From positions 146,152,545-146,216,544 of the forward strand of contig NC_030680.2 in NCBI RefSeq assembly GCF_000004195.4: a stretch of DNA of 64,000 bases. The letters are read 5' to 3'. Under the pieces are notes generated by a model, which saw nothing but the letters and a program-made list of their open reading frames with translations, did not search any database and was not told where the DNA came from. The position numbers and the translations under genes are program-made. The number at the start of each line of letters is the position of its first letter. Position 1 is the stretch's first letter. This DNA is from Xenopus tropicalis. Its lineage: Eukaryota; Chordata; Amphibia; Anura; Pipidae. Of the stretch, positions 57,521-64,000 are shown piece by piece.

Positions 57521-60415
57521 CTAATCATTGGAGTTCCAGCCTCCAGTTGGGTAGCCTTCCAACCCACCATTGGATAGCTCCGTTCCAAGAAAGACTCCAT
57601 ACACTTGGTCTTCTTTGTTTCTATATGGCCACAAGAATACAGAAACCCATTCTAATTACTTGCGTCGGGCCTTACAGACTTATTAGGAGGCCCTGTTCTG
57701 AGACATCATTAAGACACAAAGACAGAAAAAAACTATTTTACATTTTAAAAAAAGACAATACTTTCTAGAAATGATACAGATGAGTCCAACATCACATGCA
57801 AATGCACTGAAGGCATTTTATCTTAGTTACAGATCAGTTACCAGCGTTTTTAATGATGGACCAGGCAGCTCCAGCTAATTATAAAAGTGGCTGAACAGTA
57901 CATTAAGCTTGTATAACTCCCGAGCAAGATAAAAGGATACACCAGGCATCTCCCTGAGCTTAATGGAACGAACATTTCTGAAACAGAAGAAAGCAGTTTT
58001 TTATGGTCACCTTTTGCCCCCTCCCAAAAAAAATTATTCTTGAATACTCTATCCAATGAAATCAGCGGTTGGACAGGCTTCAGAACAAATTTGCACAGTC
58101 ATCCAGGTTACGTGGATTTTTTCGGATATCTGCCTTAATGACAGAGCTCCTCTGGAGATGACATTTTGGAATGGGGCGGGTGTTTGACAAGGGAAAATGA
58201 AGTCGAGCCTTGACTGGCGGCGGCTGACGGCTACAGCACTTTAATAAGGTCAGCGCTCGTACTGCTGTGAGGCATATGGATACGTCCGTGCCATCAGCAT
58301 TCCAATCACATATCAGAACGCGCAGGAGAAGACGCTCACAGTTGTCAAGAAGGAAGCAGTTATCCATCAAGCCCCACTCAAATGTTATTGCATTCTCTGG
58401 TCTTCTGAATCAAGCAGCTGGATCCCTCTCTAGAACAGCACCGAGGCTTTAGGTCTCCAGTGCAAAACATCTTACTGGATATTTTTGGAACAAAATAAAA
58501 GGAATGAAAATAATCATCTCTGTCTAAGTCAAAAGGTTGACCCACCAGAGTCAGACAGGCCTACCCAAATACCAGAGGATCTCCTGGTGGACCCCATCTT
58601 AGAAGAATTCCCATCGGCACATTCTAGTTTCTACCAAAGACCTATATAAATACCAATATCATTTGGAACTATTTGTATTTGGTTGCTGTGACAGTGGGTC
58701 CAGGGTGTCAAGCTCTCTAGTAGGCCCTCGGAGGTCCCATCTAACACCCATAGGATAAAGTGCTAAATAAAGTACTGAGAAGTATTACAGTATAGGTTCT
58801 GACTGACATATGGTCTGTCCCAAACTTCTGAAACTTCTTTAACAAACTGGTGGGACCAGGGCAAATATCCCATTGCTGGGGTGAAGCCATGGTGTAAAGG
58901 GGTGGAGCTGTAAAGGGGGCAGATTGGGGAAGAGACTTGGTGAGTAGGGCAGGGTTATAGAAGTAATTATGAAATTAAGCCAGCACGCCAACGCAAGGGA
59001 ACACATTTATGAAGTCACACAGTAACGATTCAGGGGCAAACAACTTTGTCAGATGTAGATCTCCCCCCTTTTCAGTTGCCTTGGTGTGTTGGTTTAATTT
59101 TGTACTTTTGTAATTAGCTACATTGGGGAGAGGTGGTGACCCTTCCAAGCCAAGCAGAGGGCTACTTTTGCAAAGAGGGTGGGGGGGGGGACAATGATTT
59201 TGCGGGTTATATGAGTTTGAGTTTGAAGGATAGAGGTGAATTTGGGGCATATTAGAGACAGGCTGGGGCAATTAGGGATTACAATACACCACCATTACAT
59301 TTCTAATAACGGCACTGGCTTTGGCTGGCATCGCGAAATACTGGCCAGGTTGTAATCCTAGGTAGATCTATTTCTGCTAAATAAAATTACGGGTCCGATG
59401 TTTCTGGGAGACGTTTTGTTCAAAAGTTATTGCAGGTTATTAAATCACAATGGTGGTTTTCCCTGTCTTAGTGGGTCCTGGGTAAGTGCCCCTTTTTCCC
59501 ATGTATTAAAAAGACCCTGTATACCATACTAGGCTGCCAATGACCTTATCTAATGTAGTAGAAGCTCCTCCATGATGGACTATACGTTGGTTCTGTTTCA
59601 GTTGGGAAGGCTGGCAAGTAGGGTTGGCCTATGAGAAGCCTCGGGAGAAGATCCCAAAGTATCAGTGTTGGATTGAAGATTAAAAGAAAATCAAGTGCAA
59701 CCCTTTCTTAGATTACTCAAAACCCATGCAGGCCTACACAAACAACCTTTAATGGCACCAACTTGAAATACATTTCAATGAGCAGAAGGCCTTCAGGCAC
59801 CACCAGGGTCGCCAACCATGTTCAAGCAGATGAGCTCTCCAAGTTCCTATGTTGGTTTTGGAATATTATTGGAGCCCACAAATTTCAGTTAGAGCATAAA
59901 CCATACCCGATATCTACTGAACAATGAAACAGAAAGGTAACTTCCACCAGGAGAACGAGGAGGAGAAGGATCAGATCTCAGAAGCAACGGCTTCATTTGG
60001 GAAAACCCACAACACATTTCGGAGAATATGTTCATTAGCTGAGAATCGTATACAAAGTCAAAGCGGTATCAGGAGAGCCCATCTGTTGCACAAACAAGGC
60101 GCCGCGGATCAATTACAGCGCACTTTCACCAATGTTTTGAAGTTTAGCAAACGATGGCGTCTGTCCAATAATTCATTTAAATTAAGGAGAAAATCCAGCA
60201 AAAAAAAAACAGTGGCGGGATATTAGCAGAAATAAAATGCTGAATAGTCTGGAACATTCCATCAGCACGGGCGATATTAAACAGCAAGAAGGAGGGAACG
60301 TAATGTGTGTGTTTAAAGGACAACTGCACCTTTTCTTTTTTTCCAATAATGAAAATGGCAGTCTAAAATCACTGACATCAGGGGGTGGGGTGAAAGATGA
60401 TTTTGGATGACCGAG
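57521..60415. other. single-copy-looking intron DNA
   Basis: The longest stretch without arrays or recognised elements. There are short open frames only, and a G run near 59181-59190. No exon, RNA gene or promoter is supported. Confidence 0.4.
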
Positions 60416-61192
60416 GATCCCAACTCAGATATAATGACCCCTTATTGGGGCAGAACAGCCCTATTGGATTTATTCAATGGTTAAATGATTCCCTTTTCTC
60501 TGTAATAATAAAACAGTACCTGTACTTGATCCCAACTAAGATATAATTACCCCTTATTGGGGGCAGAACAGCCCTATTGGGTTTATTTCATGGTTAAATG
60601 ATTCCCTTTTCTCTGTAATAATAAAACAGTACCTGTACTTGATCCCAACTAAGATATAATTACCCCTTATTGGGACAGAACAGCCCTATTGGGTTTATTT
60701 AATGGTTAAATGATTCCCTTTTCTCTGTAATAATAAAACAGTACCTGTACTTGATCCCAACCAAGATATAATTACCCCTTATTGGGGCAGAACAGCCCTA
60801 TTGGGTTTATTTCATGGTTAAATGATTCCCTTTTCTCTGTAATAATAAAACAGTACCTGTACTTGATCCCAACTAAGATATAATTACCCCTTATTGGGAC
60901 AGAACAGCCCTATTGGGTTTATTTAATGGTTAAATGATTCCCTTTTCTCTGTAATAATAAAACAGTACCTGTACTTGATCCCAACTAAGATATAATTACC
61001 CCTTATTGGGGGCAGAACAGCCCTATTGGGTTTATTTAATGGTTAAATGATTCCCTTTTCTCTGTAATAATAAAACAGTACCTGTACTTGATCCCAACTA
61101 AGATATAATTACCCCTTATTGGGACAGAACAGCCCTATTGGGTTTATTTAATGGTTAAATGATTCCCTTCTGGATAACGGGTCCCATACCTG
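60416..61192 (+). mobile_element. 112-bp-unit MITE array, left end truncated (locus 5)
   Basis: About six and a half units end in gataacgggtcccatacctg followed by ta. The left TIR is absent and the array opens mid-unit at gatcccaactcagatat. Confidence 0.85.
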
Positions 61193-61640
61193 TACAATAA
61201 TCCATTCTATGCATGCCAAACCCCCCCTGTAACACCAGCCGGTGCCCAGCCGCCCTCCTTTCCTATTTCCATTCTGACAGTGGTGTCTAAAAAGACCCAG
61301 GGGGCACCGGTGCCCGATTCATCTCGTGTCCTGTCTGCAGAGCGAGCCGGTTAATGGCTATTGATTTTCTGCTTTCTGAGAACTCCGCTGGCTGGATCAG
61401 GTGGATACACGGGAATATTAAAGAGAGAATGTATATATACGAGGCACTAAAAATATAAATGGGAGCGGCTTCATTTTTCGGGGCTGTAATGATTACAGGA
61501 GAATATGGGAAAAGACAGAGGGTTATGGGAATGTATTAATGTCAGTGCGTTGGGGTCGCACCGGGGCAGTTCCGCAGCTTGATGGCCCAACAGTACTGCG
61601 CCGCTGGGGATGGGGTCGCACTAAATAAGACCGCTGGAGC
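61193..61640. other. single-copy-looking intron DNA
   Basis: No recognised feature. Confidence 0.4.
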
Positions 61641-61641
61641 A

Positions 61642-62585
61642 GAGAGAACTGTATATTTGTATTTATACATATGGGTAGGGGGTGCCATAGTGTTTCCCTT
61701 AGACAGTACAGTATGGGGGTACAGCTTATTGTGTGCCCAGAACATTCCTTCTCTGTATATTTGTATTTATACATATGGGTAGGGGGTGCCATAGTGTTTC
61801 CCTTAGACAGTACAGTATGGGGGTACAGCTTATTGTGTGCCCAGAACATTCCTTCTCTGTATATTTGTATTTATACATATGGGTAGGAGGTACCATAGTG
61901 TTTCCCTTAGACAGTACAGTATGGGGGTACAGCTTATTGTGTGCCCAGAACATTCCTTCTCTGTATATTTGTATTTATACATATGGGTAGGGGGTGCCAT
62001 AGTGTTTCCCTTAGACAGTACAGTATGGGGGTACAGCTTATTGTGTGCCCAGAACATTCCTTCTCTGTATATTTGTATTTATACATATGGGTAGGGGGTG
62101 CCACAGTGTTTCCCTTAGACAGTACAGTATGGGGGTACAGCTTATTGTGTGCCCAGAACATTCCTTCTCTGTATATTTGTATTTATACATATGGGTAGGA
62201 GGTGCCACAGTGTTTCCCTTAGACAGTACAGTATGGGGGTACAGCTTATTGTGTGCCCAGAACATTCCTTCTCTGTATATTTCTATTTATACATATGGGT
62301 AGGGGGTGCCATAGTGTTTCCCTTAGACAGTACAGTATGGGGGTACAGCTTATTGTGTGCCCAGAACATTCCTTCTCTGTATATTTGTATTTATACATAT
62401 GGGTAGGGGGTGCCATAGTGTTTCCCTTACACAGTACAGTATGGGGGTACAGCTTATTGTGTGCCCAGAACATTCCTTCTCTGTATATTTCTATTTATAC
62501 ATATGGGTAGGGGGTGCCATAGTGTTTCCCTTAGACAGTACAGTATGGGGGTACAGCTTATTATGTGCCCAGAACATTCCTATTC
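61642..62585 (+). repeat. minisatellite, 104-bp unit, nine copies
   Basis: gtgcccagaacattcc recurs at intervals of exactly 104 bp from about 61734 to about 62566. Copies differ by a handful of substitutions only. Because 104 is not a multiple of three and the unit lacks stops in several frames, long overlapping open frames appear on both strands; they are not genes. Confidence 0.95.
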
Positions 62586-62590
62586 TACAG

Positions 62591-63226
62591 TCACCATTCG
62601 ATATAATGAAATGAAATACCCTTTCAGGCCCTTTAGGCCCATTGACAAACAAGTATATATTAATTACATCTACAACATTGCCGTCTTCATTTCAAACCAC
62701 TCAGAAAGGGGTCAGGCCTTAAATAAATATTTAAATAGTGTAATGAAGCAACCTGGTAATTAACAGGCACGGAGCAGAAAGTCTCTGGCGTTGAGCCCTC
62801 GCCGGGTTCCAGAGCTGCCTGCGTAGCACAAACCCTTTAACTACATTTATATGGAGACAAATCACAGTGAATTCATTCACAGTAAACACGGTGCAAAAAC
62901 AATACAATTAGAGAGGGAAAAAAAAAATAAAGAAAATAAAAAGTTGTAGTTTCTCGATTCCGAAGCCGCGCGTTTCACGTGCACCTATAGGGCCACATGG
63001 AAAGGTGCTGGTTTGGAATGTAAGTGAGAAGCCATAATCTGATGCAAAGCCCTTGGGGCCCAAACCAAAGGCAAAATAAACAACTAAATTTAGATCCAGA
63101 GGCCTCCGTACGCGTCGCTCGCCAATTAGGATATGATGCAACTGCTGCTCACACGGAGAAAACTTCAGCCGTATACGAAATACAAAGGAAAATGTACAGG
63201 CAGCTTCACTGGCTCCTTATACAACT
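62591..63226. other. single-copy-looking intron DNA
   Basis: No recognised feature. Confidence 0.4.
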
Positions 63227-64000
63227 GATGGGAATGTGATAGGGACCTTAGATTGTAAGCTCACTGGGGCAGGGACTGATGGGAATGTGATAGGGACCTT
63301 AGATTGTAAGCTCACTGGGGCAGGGACTGATGGGAATGTGATAGGGACCTTAGATTGTAAGCTCCACTGGGGCAGGGACTGATGGGAATGGGATAGGGAC
63401 CTTAGATTGTAAGCTCACTGGGGCAGGGACTGATGGGAATGTGATAGGGACCTTAGATTGTAAGCTCACTGGGGCAGGGACTGATGGGAATGGGATAGGG
63501 GCCTTAGATTGTAAGCTCACTGGGGCAGGGACTGATGTGATAGGGACCTTAGATTGTAAGCTCACTGGGGCAGGGACTGATGGGAATGTGATAGGGACCT
63601 TAGATTGTAAGCTCACTGGGGCAGGGACTGATGGGAATGTGATAGGGACCTTAGATTGTAAGCTCACTGGGGCAGGGACTGATGGGAATGTGATAGGGAC
63701 CTTAGATTGTAAACTCACTGGGGCAGGGACTGGTGGGAATGTGATAGGGACCTTAGATTGTAAGCTCACTGGGGCAGGGACTGATGGGAATGTGATAGGG
63801 ACCTTAGATTGTAAACTCACTGGGGCAGGGACTGGTGGGAATGTGATAGGGACCTTAGATTGTAAGCTCACTGGGGCAGGGACTGATGGGAATGTGATAG
63901 GGACCTTAGATTGTAAGCTCACTGGGGCAGGGACTGGTGGGAATGTGATAGGGACCTTAGATTGCAAGCTCACTGGGGCAGGGACTGATGGGAATGTGAT
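63227..64000 (+). repeat. minisatellite, 51-bp unit, about 15 copies, continues past the window
   Basis: gatgggaatgtgatagggac recurs every 51 bp. The unit contains ttagattgtaagctc and ggggcagggact, which resemble the L2/CR1-like 3' tail seen at 26355 and 47801. One copy (about 63531) lacks six bases. The 207-codon open frame on the minus strand (63350-63973) simply reflects a stop-free 51-bp (17-codon) unit. Confidence 0.95.

Larger units (their letters stand above)
4309..64000 (-). other. ptprg: ptprg intron 1 (3' part; acceptor at 4309-4310)
   Basis: This is inferred from exon 2. The acceptor on the minus strand is TTTTCCTTTTGCAG. I searched by eye for a signal-peptide exon ending in phase 1 upstream of a GT donor and found none, so exon 1 is probably beyond 64000. 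A very large first intron is known for mammalian PTPRG. All other features to the right of 4309 are then intronic. Elements on the minus strand, such as the Tc1 transposase remnant, lie in the same orientation as the host gene. Confidence 0.65.

Noticed and set aside
61523..62763. Many overlapping 67-108-codon open frames on both strands
   Set aside because: All are translations of the 104-bp minisatellite; the same peptide recurs in shifted frames.
63350..63973. 207-codon open frame on the minus strand with a repeated SLQSKVPITFP motif
   Set aside because: The 51-bp unit is exactly 17 codons and has no stop in this frame. The frame ends where a unit has an indel. Translation of a minisatellite, not a protein.

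Overview
The window is vertebrate intronic DNA, almost certainly from a clawed frog (Xenopus, most likely X. tropicalis). Two observations place it. One coding exon is recognisable, on the minus strand at 4204-4308. It reads as exon 2 of ptprg (receptor protein tyrosine phosphatase gamma), the segment between the signal peptide and the carbonic-anhydrase-like domain. The rest is a repeat landscape that I recognise as frog-like: T2/Kolobok-type MITEs, PIF/Harbinger MITEs with TWA target duplications, many small hAT elements with 8-bp duplications, a SPIN hAT element, a Tc1 element and a Penelope-like element carrying a hammerhead ribozyme. No rRNA, tRNA, CRISPR or bacterial gene structure was seen, and apart from the ptprg exon and a broken transposase no open reading frame looks like a real protein.

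Layout. ptprg is transcribed right to left, so 1-4203 is the start of intron 2 and 4309-64000 is inferred to be intron 1. Exon 1 was not found and probably lies beyond 64000. The exon is bracketed by two direct copies (about 320 bp) of one sequence. From 5 to 20 kb come a 241-bp repeat array, the hammerhead-bearing foldback element (6928-7928), nested hATs (8074-8788), a 26-unit 82-bp array with a G-quadruplex motif in each unit (10384-12530), 94-bp arrays and a 100-bp array. From 20 to 36 kb come hAT, Harbinger and other MITE copies, further 94-bp and 112-bp arrays, the SPIN copy (29139-29296), a 70-bp array and a Kolobok-like MITE broken by a hAT. A frameshifted Tc1 transposon (36238-37869) sits inside a 112-bp array. 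From 39 to 57 kb there are local duplications, an inverted repeat, a LINE-tail array, a duplicated segment that preserves the empty site of a Harbinger MITE, a 135-bp array and two abutting hATs. From 60 to 64 kb there are 112-bp, 104-bp and 51-bp arrays, the last running off the window.

The dominant theme is tandem amplification. Roughly a quarter of the window is minisatellite-like arrays with units of 51-241 bp, and several of these arise inside dispersed elements and recur with different copy numbers at different loci. The single-copy stretches between them are noticeably richer in CpG and are the places to look for regulatory elements of ptprg.

All calls come from reading the sequence. 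Family names rest on recalled consensus features and were not checked against a database.
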